Notes under the pieces: generated by a model
The model's input: only the letters and a program-made list of their open reading frames with translations
Databases searched by the model: none
What the model was told of the DNA's origin: nothing
Shown: piece by piece, positions 47,818-59,238 of the stretch
Numbering within the stretch: position 1 is the first letter of the stretch
Layout: each line of letters opens with the position of its first letter
NCBI GenBank assembly: GCA_937892955.1
Contig: CALBKH010000002.1
Span: 1-64,000, forward strand
DNA length: 64,000 nucleotides
From: an uncultured Alphaproteobacteria bacterium
GTDB lineage: Bacteria > Pseudomonadota > Alphaproteobacteria > Rhizobiales > Ancalomicrobiaceae
Direction: 5' to 3'
Position numbers and translations under genes: made by a program

Positions 47818-48507
47818 ATGCCGTCGTTCGCCACCTTCCGCCGTCTCCTCGCCGCCGCCGCCTGCGTCGGTGTGGTCGCGTCGCTGCCGACCGCCGCCGT
47901 GGCGCAGCAGGCCAAGGCCGGCGCGCCGACGGTGCTCGCCGCACCCGGTCCGGGCGTGAAGCCGGCCGGCCTCAGCGCCCAGCAGAAGGAGACGCTCGGC
48001 GCGATCAACAAGTACTTCAATTCGGTGCGTACGCTGAACGGCGAGTTCGTCCAGTTCGGCCCCGACGGCGAGAAGTCGGGCGGCGAATTCCACATGTCGC
48101 GGCCGGGCAAGATCCGCTTCATCTACGCCAAGCCGTCGCATCTCGACATCATCGCCGACGGCATCGACGTGATCGTGCGCGACATCAAGAACCAGACGCA
48201 GGATCTCTATCCGCTGTCGAAGACGCCGTTGCGCTTCCTGCTCGCCGACCGCATCGACCTGACCTCGGAGGCGAACATCACCAACGTGTCGATCGAGCCG
48301 GATCTGGTGTCGGTGGTGCTGGAGCAATCGACGGTGTTCGGCGACGGACGCCTCACCATGGTCTTCGACCGCAAGACCTCCGAACTGAAGCAATGGACGG
48401 TGACCGACGCGCAGGGCTACGATACGTCGGTGGCGGTCTACAACGTCACCGCCAACCAGCCGGCCGACGAGAAGCTGTTCAAGATCGATCGGACCATCAT
48501 CCGCTGA
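47818..48507 (+). CDS. lolA: Outer-membrane lipoprotein carrier protein LolA
   Basis: A 229-residue periplasmic chaperone that ferries lipoproteins from LolCDE to the outer membrane. Signal peptide about 1-30 (cleavage near AVAQQA), then the half-barrel LolA fold: NKYFNSVRTLNGEFVQFGPDG, GGEFHMSRPGKIRFIYAKP, YPLSKTPLRFLLAD and LTMVFDRKTSELKQWTVTD. ATG at 47818 with GAGG upstream. Order ftsK-lolA-xthA is conserved in the order. Confidence 0.94.
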   Translation: MPSFATFRRLLAAAACVGVVASLPTAAVAQQAKAGAPTVLAAPGPGVKPAGLSAQQKETLGAINKYFNSVRTLNGEFVQFGPDGEKSGGEFHMSRPGKIRFIYAKPSHLDIIADGIDVIVRDIKNQTQDLYPLSKTPLRFLLADRIDLTSEANITNVSIEPDLVSVVLEQSTVFGDGRLTMVFDRKTSELKQWTVTDAQGYDTSVAVYNVTANQPADEKLFKIDRTIIR

Positions 48508-48558
48508 CGTCCCTCGCGGCTCGACGCCGGCGGTGGGATCCCACCGCCGAGGTCACCC

Positions 48559-49362
48559 TTGCCGCTGTCCATCGCCACCTGGAACATCAATTCGGTTCGC
48601 CTGCGCCTGCCGATCGTCGAGCACTATCTCGAGAGCCGCGCGCCCGACATCCTGTGCCTGCAGGAGACCAAGTGCCCGGACGGGTCGTTTCCCGCCGCGG
48701 CGTTCCGTAGGCTCGGCTACGAGCACGTGGCGATCCACGGCCAGAAGGGCTATCATGGCGTCGCCATCGTCTCGAAACGGCCGTTCCTCTCCGTCGACAA
48801 GCGCGATTTCTGCGAGAAGGGCGATGCGCGCCATCTCGCGGTGACGATCGACACGGCGATCGGGCCGATGGATCTGCACGATTTCTACATCCCGGCCGGC
48901 GGCGACGAGCCGGATCCGGTGGTGAACGACAAGTTCGCCCACAAGCTCGCCTTCCTCGACGAATTGAAGGCCTGGCTCGGTTCGGGGGCGTCGGCGACGC
49001 CGGCGGTGGTCGTCGGCGATCTCAACATCGCGCCGCTCGTGGAAGACGTCTGGTCGCACAAGGCGCTCATCAAGGTCGTCTCGCACACGCCGATCGAGAC
49101 CGAGACCTTCGAGACGATCCGCAAGGGTGGCGAGTGGATCGACGTCATGCGCCGCTTCGTGCCGGAGTCGAGTAAGCTCTACACCTGGTGGAGCTATCGG
49201 GCGGCGGACTGGAACGCCGCCGACAAGGGTCGGCGGCTCGATCACGTCTGGGCGAGCCCGCATCTCGACGGCCGTCTTCTCGGCATGGAGGTGCTCAGGG
49301 AGGCGCGCGGCTGGGAACGGCCGTCCGACCACGTGCCGGTCGAAGCGATCTTCGACCTGTGA
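48559..49362 (+). CDS. xthA: Exodeoxyribonuclease III
   Basis: A 267-residue AP endonuclease / 3'-5' exonuclease of base-excision repair. Metal and catalytic motifs: WNINSVR, LCLQETKCPD (metal Glu), GYHGVAIVSK, VVVGDLNIAP (Asp and Asn), and RLDHVWAS then PSDHVPVEAIF (Asp-His pair). The start is the TTG at 48559 with GAGG upstream, giving MPLSIATWNINS as in relatives. It begins 51 bases after lolA. Confidence 0.95.
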   Translation: MPLSIATWNINSVRLRLPIVEHYLESRAPDILCLQETKCPDGSFPAAAFRRLGYEHVAIHGQKGYHGVAIVSKRPFLSVDKRDFCEKGDARHLAVTIDTAIGPMDLHDFYIPAGGDEPDPVVNDKFAHKLAFLDELKAWLGSGASATPAVVVGDLNIAPLVEDVWSHKALIKVVSHTPIETETFETIRKGGEWIDVMRRFVPESSKLYTWWSYRAADWNAADKGRRLDHVWASPHLDGRLLGMEVLREARGWERPSDHVPVEAIFDL

Positions 49363-49698
49363 GCGGCGGCGGCGGTGGCGGTCACCCCGGGTGAACTGTG
49401 ACATTTCCGCCGATTCGACCGGCCGCGAATCGTCATGATTCGACATGGACTTGATGCGCGACTCGGGTGGACTACGATTCTCTCCGGGTGCATCGCGGCG
49501 AAGCGATTCGACCGCGGGACCGAGTTCGGATTAGGGATCCGGCAGGTCGCTTCGCGACGCCGGATCCGGCTCGCCGAAAACGCCCTTGTTCGGACGGCGC
49601 ATTTTCGGCGAACGGACTACGAACTTCTGATGAGATCATCCGAAGTTCGTAGGAGGGCCGGATCCCCGGTCCTCGGGCGAGACCGGAGGGACCTGACG
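49363..49698. other. Palindrome-rich intergenic region before thpR
   Basis: No supported gene. Three consecutive hairpins fill 49535-49652 (annotated separately). The first 170 bases (49363-49530) show nothing recognisable. The thpR ribosome-binding site GGAGGG is at 49685-49690. Confidence 0.6.
49535..49652. repeat. REP-like cluster of three palindromes
   Basis: Hairpin A: GGATCCGGC / GCCGGATCC with inner GTCGC-TTC-GCGAC (49535-49567). Hairpin B: TCGCCGAAAA / TTTTCGGCGA plus CGCC/GGCG (49571-49611). Hairpin C: CTACGAACTTC / GAAGTTCGTAG with inner TGAT-GAG-ATCA (49617-49652). Stacked palindromes of this kind are typical of REP/BIME or RIME elements. Arms of hairpin C (ACGAACTTC ... TCCGAAGTTCGT) resemble the last hairpin of the element at 11447-11572 (ACGAAATTC ... 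TCCGAATTTCGT). Confidence 0.55.
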
Positions 49699-50331
49699 AT
49701 GCCGCGCCTCTTCACCGGTCTCGAGCTTCCCGAAGATCTCGGTCGGTCGCTCTCCTTCCTGCGCGGCGGACTGCCCGGCGCCAAGTGGATCGACGTGGAG
49801 AACTACCACGTCACCCTGCGCTTCATCGGCGATATCGACGATCCGACGGCCGCAGAGATCGCCCACGAACTGCGACGGGTGCGTCGGCAGCGTTTCGATC
49901 TGAGGATCGAGGGGGTGACCGCCTTCGGCGGGCGCCAGCCGCATTCGCTGATCGCCAAGGTGACGCCGGTGCCGGCGCTGATCGAATTGCAGGCGGAGCA
50001 CGAGCGCATCTGCCAGCGCCTCGGGCTTCCGGCCGAGCCGCGCAAATTCCTACCGCACGTCACCATCGCTCGCTGCAAGGCGGTGACGCATTCGGCGGTG
50101 GCGCAGTGGCTGGCGCTGCGCGGCGGTTTCACCGGCGGGGCGTGGACGGCGGAGCGCTTCGTCCTCTACTCGTCGCGCGCTTCGCGTGGCGGTGGTCCCT
50201 ACATCGTCGAGGAAGCCTTCGACCTCGAGGCGCCGCGCGGCGGCGGTCTCGGAGTCGGTCTCGGGCGTGGCGTCTCGCGGGTGCCGCCGATCATCGGCCG
50301 CAATCACCCGCGCTTCGCCACGCCGGTGTGA
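49699..50331 (+). CDS. thpR: RNA 2',3'-cyclic phosphodiesterase (2H family)
   Basis: A 210-residue 2H phosphoesterase (LigT/ThpR) that opens 2',3'-cyclic phosphate on RNA ends. The two catalytic HxTx motifs are HVTLRF and HVTIAR; the family opening MPRLFTGLELPEDL and AKWIDVENYHVTLRFIGD are clear. The ATG at 49699 has GGAGGG upstream; a longer open frame runs through the palindromic region and is rejected. The C-terminal 30 residues are Gly/Arg/Pro-rich and extend beyond the usual fold. Convergent with the aldehyde dehydrogenase, stop to stop in six bases. Confidence 0.9.
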   Translation: MPRLFTGLELPEDLGRSLSFLRGGLPGAKWIDVENYHVTLRFIGDIDDPTAAEIAHELRRVRRQRFDLRIEGVTAFGGRQPHSLIAKVTPVPALIELQAEHERICQRLGLPAEPRKFLPHVTIARCKAVTHSAVAQWLALRGGFTGGAWTAERFVLYSSRASRGGGPYIVEEAFDLEAPRGGGLGVGLGRGVSRVPPIIGRNHPRFATPV

Positions 50332-50337
50332 GCCGGC

Positions 50338-51786
50338 TCACGCCGGATCGGGCCACCCCGTCACCGACTTCAGCTCCAGGAAGTCCTCGAGGCCGAAGGT
50401 GCCGCCTTCGCGGCCGATGCCGGACTGCTTGTAGCCGCCGAAGGGAGCGCCAGGGGTGCGGGGGACGCCGTTGACGTGGACCATGCCGGCGCGGATCGCC
50501 CGGGCGACGCGCCGGACACGGGCCGGGTCGCCGGTCTCGAGCCGCGACGAGAGGCCGTAGGGCGTGTCGTTGGCGATGGCGATCGCTTGCTCCTCGGTGT
50601 CGAAGGGGATGATCGCCAGGACCGGGCCGAAGATCTCCTCGCGGGCGATGGTCATGTCGTTGGTGACGTCGGCGAAGACGGTCGGGCGGATGAAGTAGCC
50701 CTTGTCCAGGCCTTCCGGGGCGTCCGGGCCACCGGCGACGAGGCGGGCGCCCTCCTGGATGCCGATGCGGATCAGATTGCGGATCTTGTCGCGCTGGGCT
50801 TCGGACACCACCGGGCCGATGTGGCGGCCGGGCTTCGACGCCGGGCCGACCTCCGTCTTGGCGGCGATCGCCGCGGCGACCTCGACCGCCTTGTCGTAGA
50901 TCGGACGCTCGACCAGCATGCGGGTCGGCGCGTTGCAGGACTGGCCGGTGTTGCCCATGACGGCGAGGGTGCCGCGCTTCACCGCCGCTTCGACGTCGCA
51001 GTCGGCGAAGATCAGGTTGGGCGACTTGCCGCCGAGTTCGAGCGCGACCTTCTTGATCGTGCCGGCGCAGGCGCGCATCACCGCGGCGCCGGCGCGGGTC
51101 GAGCCGGTGAAGCTCATCATGTCGATGTCCGGGTGGTTCGACATGGCCTCGCCGACGGTCGGGCCGTCGCCGACGACGAGGTTGAAGACGCCGGCCGGGA
51201 AGCCGGCTTCGTGGATCATCTCGGCGAAGAGCAGGCCCGAGAGCGGCGCGATCTCGGAGGGCTTCAGGACCACGGTGCAGCCGACGGCGAGGGCAGGGGC
51301 GACCTTCAGCGCGATCTGGTTCATCGGCCAGTTCCACGGCGTGATCAGGCCGCAGACGCCGATCGGCTCCCAGAACAGCCGGTCGCCGGAGCCGTCGGGG
51401 TTGAGCGGCCGTTCGAAGGCGAAGCGGTCGAGGGCGGCGATGGCGCCGGTCACTTCCTCGAGGCCGGCGGCCGCCTGGGCGCGACGGGCGAAGTCGATGG
51501 GGGCGCCCATTTCTTTCGAGATCGCCTCGGCCATCTCGTCGTAGCGGGCCTTGTAGACCTCCTCGAGCCGAACGAGGGCGGCGCGGCGCTCGGCCTGCGG
51601 GGTGGCGGCCCAGGCGGGGAAGGCGCGGCGGGCGGCGGCGACGGCGCGGTCGACGTCCGCCGCCGACCCGAGCGAGACGATCGCCGCGACCGATTCGTCG
51701 GAGGGGTCGATCACCTCGAGGGTGCGGGGGGCGAGCGGCGCCACCCAGGCGCCGTCGATGTAGAAATCGGTCTTGGTGGTCGGCAT
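50338..51786 (-). CDS. NAD(P)+-dependent aldehyde dehydrogenase
   Basis: A 482-residue ALDH-superfamily enzyme oxidising an aldehyde to the acid. Catalytic Asn152 (TPWNWP), cofactor Lys175 (LKPSE), general base Glu250 (LELGGKSP), nucleophile Cys284 (GQSCNAPTR), and C-terminal EEIFGPVLAIIPF and PFGGYKQSGIGREGG are intact. The substrate is not evident. It lies 128 bases downstream of a class II aldolase gene on the same strand, suggesting a small catabolic unit in which the aldolase product is oxidised; this is inference. Confidence 0.93.
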   Translation of the reverse strand: MPTTKTDFYIDGAWVAPLAPRTLEVIDPSDESVAAIVSLGSAADVDRAVAAARRAFPAWAATPQAERRAALVRLEEVYKARYDEMAEAISKEMGAPIDFARRAQAAAGLEEVTGAIAALDRFAFERPLNPDGSGDRLFWEPIGVCGLITPWNWPMNQIALKVAPALAVGCTVVLKPSEIAPLSGLLFAEMIHEAGFPAGVFNLVVGDGPTVGEAMSNHPDIDMMSFTGSTRAGAAVMRACAGTIKKVALELGGKSPNLIFADCDVEAAVKRGTLAVMGNTGQSCNAPTRMLVERPIYDKAVEVAAAIAAKTEVGPASKPGRHIGPVVSEAQRDKIRNLIRIGIQEGARLVAGGPDAPEGLDKGYFIRPTVFADVTNDMTIAREEIFGPVLAIIPFDTEEQAIAIANDTPYGLSSRLETGDPARVRRVARAIRAGMVHVNGVPRTPGAPFGGYKQSGIGREGGTFGLEDFLELKSVTGWPDPA

Positions 51787-51914
51787 GGGAACTCCCGAGA
51801 GTGGCGTCGGAGCCGGCCGGAGCCGGTTTCGTGGTCGATGGGCGAGTTTAGGTCGCGAAGTACGGAGCGCCAGAGGGCGGCGAGCAGGTCTCCCCCGCCG
51901 TGATGCCGGCGGCG

Positions 51915-52700
51915 TCAGGTGGCGAAATCCGGGTCGGTCACCGCCAGCCGGCGCTTCACCGAGACGAGATGGGCGTCGATGTCCTCGATCGCCATCTGCG
52001 CAGCGGTGTGGGCGGCGACTTCGGCCGGGACCGGCACGAGGCGGCGGCCGGTGCTCTCGGCGAGGATCTGCACCTCGGCGGCGCGTTCGAGGAAGTAGAG
52101 GTCGTCCCAGGCCTTGGCGATGGTCGAGGCGACGACCATGACGCCGTGGCTGCGCATGAAGACGATGTCCGCGTCGCCGATCGCGGCGGCGATGCGGTCG
52201 CCTTCGCGTTCGTCCAGTGCGAGGCCGCCGTAGACCGGATCGACGGCGACGCGACCCCAGAACTTCAGGGCCGACTGGCCGGCGAAGACCAGGGGATCGC
52301 CTTCGACCATGCACAGCGCCGTCGCCCGGGGCATGTGGGTGTGAAAGGCGACGCGGGCGCGCGGCAAGCGGGCGTGCAGGCGCGCGTGGATGTGGAAGGC
52401 GGTCGCTTCCGGCACGCCGTCACCGGCGACGACGTTGCCGTGGAAGTCGCAGACGAGCAGGCTCGAGGCGGTCACCTCGGAGAAGGCGCGGCCGTAGGGG
52501 TTGACCAGGAAGAGGTCGTCGGAACCCGGCACCATCGCGGAGAAGTGGTTGCACACTCCCTCCGACAGGCCGAGGGCGGCCGCCATGCGGAAGCAGGCGG
52601 CGAGATCTATCCGCGCTTCCCAGGTGGCTTCGGCGTCGAGAACCGCGAGGTTCGAGCCGGTCGGTCGGCGGGGTGCGGTGATCTTCAGGTCATGAGCCAC
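51915..52700 (-). CDS. Class II aldolase/adducin family protein
   Basis: A 261-residue zinc-dependent aldolase-fold protein. Visible: DLAACFRMAAALGLSEGVCNHFSAMVP (phosphate-loop-like region), the zinc-binding HTH in VAFHTHMPRATALCM, a further His in FMRSHGVMVV, and the C-terminal helix EVQILAESTGRRL. Members cleave phosphorylated or unphosphorylated ketoses or act as decarboxylases; lack of nearby sugar genes prevents a substrate call. Start uncertain: the GTG at 52700 gives a usual N-terminus, with a TTG at 52763 as a longer alternative. Upstream of the aldehyde dehydrogenase gene. Confidence 0.85.
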   Translation of the reverse strand: MAHDLKITAPRRPTGSNLAVLDAEATWEARIDLAACFRMAAALGLSEGVCNHFSAMVPGSDDLFLVNPYGRAFSEVTASSLLVCDFHGNVVAGDGVPEATAFHIHARLHARLPRARVAFHTHMPRATALCMVEGDPLVFAGQSALKFWGRVAVDPVYGGLALDEREGDRIAAAIGDADIVFMRSHGVMVVASTIAKAWDDLYFLERAAEVQILAESTGRRLVPVPAEVAAHTAAQMAIEDIDAHLVSVKRRLAVTDPDFAT

Positions 52701-52800
52701 GATGGACGCGTCCTCCGGGGGCGAGCGGGGCGTCAGGATCGCGGCGGCGGCGGCGATGCGCAAGAGGGGGGGATCCTGGGGAGCGCCGACGGTCCGGTGG

Positions 52801-52961
52801 TCAGTGGCAGCCGCCGCAGTCCTTCGAGCCGCAGGCCGACTTCGAGGCGCAGGCGGCGCCGTTCTTCAGGCCGATGCGGGTCCTGAGGCTTCCCGGCATC
52901 CAGCGCAGGGCGAGAAAGGCGGCGGCGCCGAGGACGATGCCGTAGATCAGGGTCGTCTCGT

Positions 52962-52965
<4 letters not shown>
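52801..52965 (-). CDS. FeoB-associated Cys-rich membrane protein
   Basis: A 54-residue protein with one N-terminal transmembrane helix (YGIVLGAAAFLALRW) and a C-terminal cluster of five cysteines in the last 17 residues (CASKSACGSKDCGGCH). Such proteins follow feoB in many bacteria and are thought to assist ferrous iron transport. The ATG overlaps the feoB stop by four bases (ATGA), which supports expression and shared function. The role of FeoC is probably taken by this protein here, as inference. Confidence 0.85.
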
Positions 52966-54827
<1,862 letters not shown>

Positions 54828-54830
54828 GCC

Positions 54831-55145
54831 TCAAGCCTCGGCGACGAGGATCACGTCGGCATCGCGACGGCGCAGCGCCACGGTGAGGTCGTCGACACGG
54901 ACGGCGATGGGATCGCGGCCGATCGGACCTTCCTGGAGGATCTCGACCCGCGCACCCTCGACGAAGCCCATCTCGAGCAGGCGACGCTCCATCTCCGTCC
55001 AGGTGATGGTGAGGTCGGCGGCGGGCGTGAGGCCGGTGACCCAGCCGGACCAGCCGCGCGACCGGCGTCCGAGCCGATCGGAGGTGTCGGCGACGAGGCC
55101 GGCAGGAACGAGATCGGCGGTGGCGATGTCGACGGCGAGACTCAT
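54831..55145 (-). CDS. feoA: FeoA family protein
   Basis: A 104-residue protein with the FeoA SH3-like domain in its second half (ERRLLEMGFVEGARVEILQEGPIGRDPIAVRVDDLTVALRRRDADVI), preceded by about 40 residues of less conserved sequence. FeoA binds FeoB and is needed for Fe(II) uptake. It is the first gene of the operon; a Fur/Mur-like palindrome lies about 50 bases upstream of its start. The ATG of feoB starts three bases after its stop. Confidence 0.92.
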   Translation of the reverse strand: MSLAVDIATADLVPAGLVADTSDRLGRRSRGWSGWVTGLTPAADLTITWTEMERRLLEMGFVEGARVEILQEGPIGRDPIAVRVDDLTVALRRRDADVILVAEA

Positions 55146-55192
55146 GGACGGACGCGGCCCCGGTTGGCTTCACACCTTTGCAATAACGACTA

Positions 55193-55207
55193 TGCAAATC
55201 ATTCGCA
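55193..55207 (-). promoter_or_regulatory. Fur/Mur-like operator upstream of feoA
   Basis: TGCAAAT-C-ATTCGCA is a 7-1-7 inverted repeat with one mismatch, matching the alphaproteobacterial Fur/Mur pattern TGCAAAT-N-ATTTGCA. The neighbouring TTTGCAATAA (55177-55186) adds a partial second copy. AT-richness against a GC-rich background and its place in front of feoAB support iron control. Confidence 0.65.
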
Positions 55208-55344
55208 ATAAGTAGATTGCCGAGGCCTCTCGGGAATTGGTCGGATGTGGTGAATCCGCCACCTTCCGGGCTGCGCCGCGTCGTCGCAGGGCGGATCCCG
55301 GCGTCCCGCGGCGGGTCGGCTCGGCCGGTCGTCCGGAAACGACG

Positions 55345-55382
55345 AAGACCGGACCACGGCCCGCAGGGCGCGATCCGGTCTT
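55345..55382 (-). terminator. Terminator-like hairpin after typA
   Basis: AAGACCGGA (55345-55353) and TCCGGTCTT (55374-55382) pair perfectly; the 20-base interior contains a further GCCC-GCA-GGGC stem. On the minus strand it follows the typA stop by 28 bases and is trailed by CGTCGTTTCC. Confidence 0.55.
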
Positions 55383-55410
55383 CGGCAGAGCGTGGCGGAG
55401 ACGCGTCGCC

Positions 55411-57231
<1,821 letters not shown>

Positions 57232-57460
57232 GGGAACGCCTGCCGGGTTCGGGGCCGCCACGATGCTTTGGGCCGCCCGCGTCCTGTTCGGATGATCTGT
57301 CACGGATTTGCGCCGTCTCTACTCGCTTCGCGGGGCTTTCGCAAGCGCGAGAGGGGGCGGCGCGCCGGCGCGGTCCGCCGTAGCCGGTCCGTCGCTCTCC
57401 CATGGAAGGTACGCATGACGGCCATGCGACGGTCGGCTCGACATTTTATAAGTCTCCCTT

Positions 57461-57483
57461 ATCATATGCTCCACATATATGAT
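57461..57483. promoter_or_regulatory. AT-rich palindromic operator for the MarR-type regulator
   Basis: ATCATAT-N9-ATATGAT is a perfect 7-bp inverted repeat ending ten bases before the marR start. It sits in the most AT-rich patch of the neighbourhood (57443-57483, with TTTATAAG just upstream), where a promoter is expected. Its size suits a MarR dimer, so autorepression of the marR-MFS operon is likely. Confidence 0.6.
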
Positions 57484-57492
57484 GGAGGTCCC

Positions 57493-57954
57493 ATGACGAC
57501 CGATCCGGCGGACGAACCGCTCGGCATCCTGTTCTCCGACGTGGCGCGGCTCTTCTGGCGACGATTGGAAAGCGCGTGGAGCGCAGCCGGTTTCGATGTC
57601 GGCTCGGCCGAGGTGCGGGTGCTGATGACCATCGTCGAGCAGCCGGGACTGCGTCAGGCGCAGCTCGCCGAGAGCCTCCACATCGAGCCGATGACGCTGG
57701 TCGGCCATCTCGACCGGCTGGTGCGGCGGGGTTTGGCCGAACGGCGGCCCGACCCCGGTGACCGGCGAGCGAAGCTGGTGCATCCGAGCGAGCGGGCGGC
57801 GGGTGTGCTCGAAGAACTGCGCGCGGCGTCCGCGGGGGTGCGCACGGCGCAGACGGCCGGGTTCGACGAGGCGGAGATCGCGAGTTTGCGGGGGCTCCTG
57901 CAACGGGTCCGGGGCAATCTCGCTGCCGCGCCCCGAGGGGAGGCGCGCGCATGA
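57493..57954 (+). CDS. MarR family transcriptional regulator
   Basis: A 153-residue winged-helix repressor of the MarR family. Recognition helix region QLAESLHIEPMTLVGHLDRLVRRGL and the wing RRPDPGDRRAKLVHPSERA are typical. Its ATG at 57493 has GGAGG upstream. It overlaps the following MFS transporter by four bases, so it presumably represses this drug or metabolite exporter and responds to its substrate. A palindrome fitting a MarR site precedes it. Confidence 0.93.
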   Translation: MTTDPADEPLGILFSDVARLFWRRLESAWSAAGFDVGSAEVRVLMTIVEQPGLRQAQLAESLHIEPMTLVGHLDRLVRRGLAERRPDPGDRRAKLVHPSERAAGVLEELRAASAGVRTAQTAGFDEAEIASLRGLLQRVRGNLAAAPRGEARA

Positions 57955-59180
57955 CCGCGACCGTCACGGCGCCCGCGCTCTCCGCCACACGAACCGTGCT
58001 CATCGGCGGCATGCTGACGGCGCTCGCCTCGATGTCGATGGCGCTCTACACGCCGGCGATGCCGACGCTCGTCGCCGCCTTCGGCACGACGATGGCGATG
58101 GTGAAGACCTCGCTCACCGCCTTCTTCGCCGGTTTCGCCCTGTCGCAGTTGGTCTGTGGTCCGGTGTCCGACGCCTTCGGCCGGCGCTTCGCCGCGCTGC
58201 TGTTCCTCGCCCTCTACACCCTCGGCAGCGTCGGTGCGCTGTTCGCCGAGACGATCGAGACGCTGATCGCGGCGCGCGCCCTGCAGGGAGTCGGTGCGGC
58301 GATCGGGGTCGGCGTGTCACGGGCGGTGGTGCGCGATCTCTTCACCGGCGAGGAGGCGGCGGGCATCCTCGCCACCATCGGCATCGTGCTGTCGATCGGC
58401 CCGGCGATCTCGCCGACGCTCGGCGGTTTTCTGCTGGCGCTGTTCGGCTGGCGTGCGGTCTTCGTCGTCATGGCACTGTGCGGGATCACGGCCCTGGTCG
58501 TCGTGTTCACGGCTCTGCCGGAGACCAATCGCGACCGTGATCCGGCCAAGGCACGGCCCGATCGGGTGATCGCCACCTATGCGATGTTGACGCGCGATCG
58601 ACGCTTCCTCCTGCCGGTCCTGTCGATCGGCTTCTCGGTCGGGGCGATCTTCACCCTGGGCACGCTGCTGCCCTTCGTGCTGATCGAGCGCGTCGGGCTC
58701 ACGCCGGCGACCTTCGGTGTCGGCATGCTGGCGCAGACGCTGTCCTATCTCTCCGGCGGCGTGGTGGCCCGCGCCCTCATCCCGCGGGTCGGGGCGGAAC
58801 GGCTGATCCTGCCGGGGCTGATCCTCGGCTTCCTCGGGGCCTGCGGCACGCTGCTCCTCGGCCGGGTCTTCGCCCCGTCCTATCCGGCGGTGATGATTCC
58901 GGTCGGGGCCTTCGCCTTCTCGATCTCGCTGGTCATCCCGGGGCTCACCACCCGCGCCATGGCGCTGCACCCGCGGAACGCCGGCTCGGCCTCGTCACTC
59001 CTCGGCTTCGTCCAGATGGGCGCCGGCTTCCTCGGCGGCGTCGCGGCGACGGTGTTCGCCGATCCGGTCGTCGGGCTGGGGGTGGTGTTTCCGACGATGC
59101 TCGCCGTGGCGCTGGGGGCACGGCTCGTCGATCGCGGCTTCACTCTCGACACCGAATCGAAAGTGCCTCGGGAAGCGTGA
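57951..59180 (+). CDS. MFS transporter, Bcr/CflA drug-resistance family
   Basis: A 409-residue, 12-helix drug:H+ antiporter of the Bcr/CflA type. Typical features: GMLTALASMSMALYTPAMPTL at the N-terminus, motif A-like CGPVSDAFGRRFA between helices 2 and 3, RALQGVGAAIGVGVSRAVVRD in helix 4, and SIGPAISPTLGGFL in helix 5 (antiporter motif). Substrates of relatives include bicyclomycin, chloramphenicol and florfenicol; the substrate here is unknown. Coupled to marR by ATGA. Confidence 0.93.
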   Translation: MTATVTAPALSATRTVLIGGMLTALASMSMALYTPAMPTLVAAFGTTMAMVKTSLTAFFAGFALSQLVCGPVSDAFGRRFAALLFLALYTLGSVGALFAETIETLIAARALQGVGAAIGVGVSRAVVRDLFTGEEAAGILATIGIVLSIGPAISPTLGGFLLALFGWRAVFVVMALCGITALVVVFTALPETNRDRDPAKARPDRVIATYAMLTRDRRFLLPVLSIGFSVGAIFTLGTLLPFVLIERVGLTPATFGVGMLAQTLSYLSGGVVARALIPRVGAERLILPGLILGFLGACGTLLLGRVFAPSYPAVMIPVGAFAFSISLVIPGLTTRAMALHPRNAGSASSLLGFVQMGAGFLGGVAATVFADPVVGLGVVFPTMLAVALGARLVDRGFTLDTESKVPREA

Positions 59181-59212
59181 AGGGCGGCGAACCCGTCGGT
59201 CCGCCGCCCTTC
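59179..59212. terminator. Bidirectional terminator between the MFS gene and argG
   Basis: GAAGGGCGGCG (59179-59189) and CGCCGCCCTTC (59202-59212) form an 11-bp perfect stem with a 12-base loop. The stem begins inside the stop codon of the MFS gene and lies 26 bases beyond the convergent argG stop. No long U-tract. Confidence 0.6.
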
Positions 59213-59238
59213 TCAGGATCGTCGTCGATCCGCCGGGA

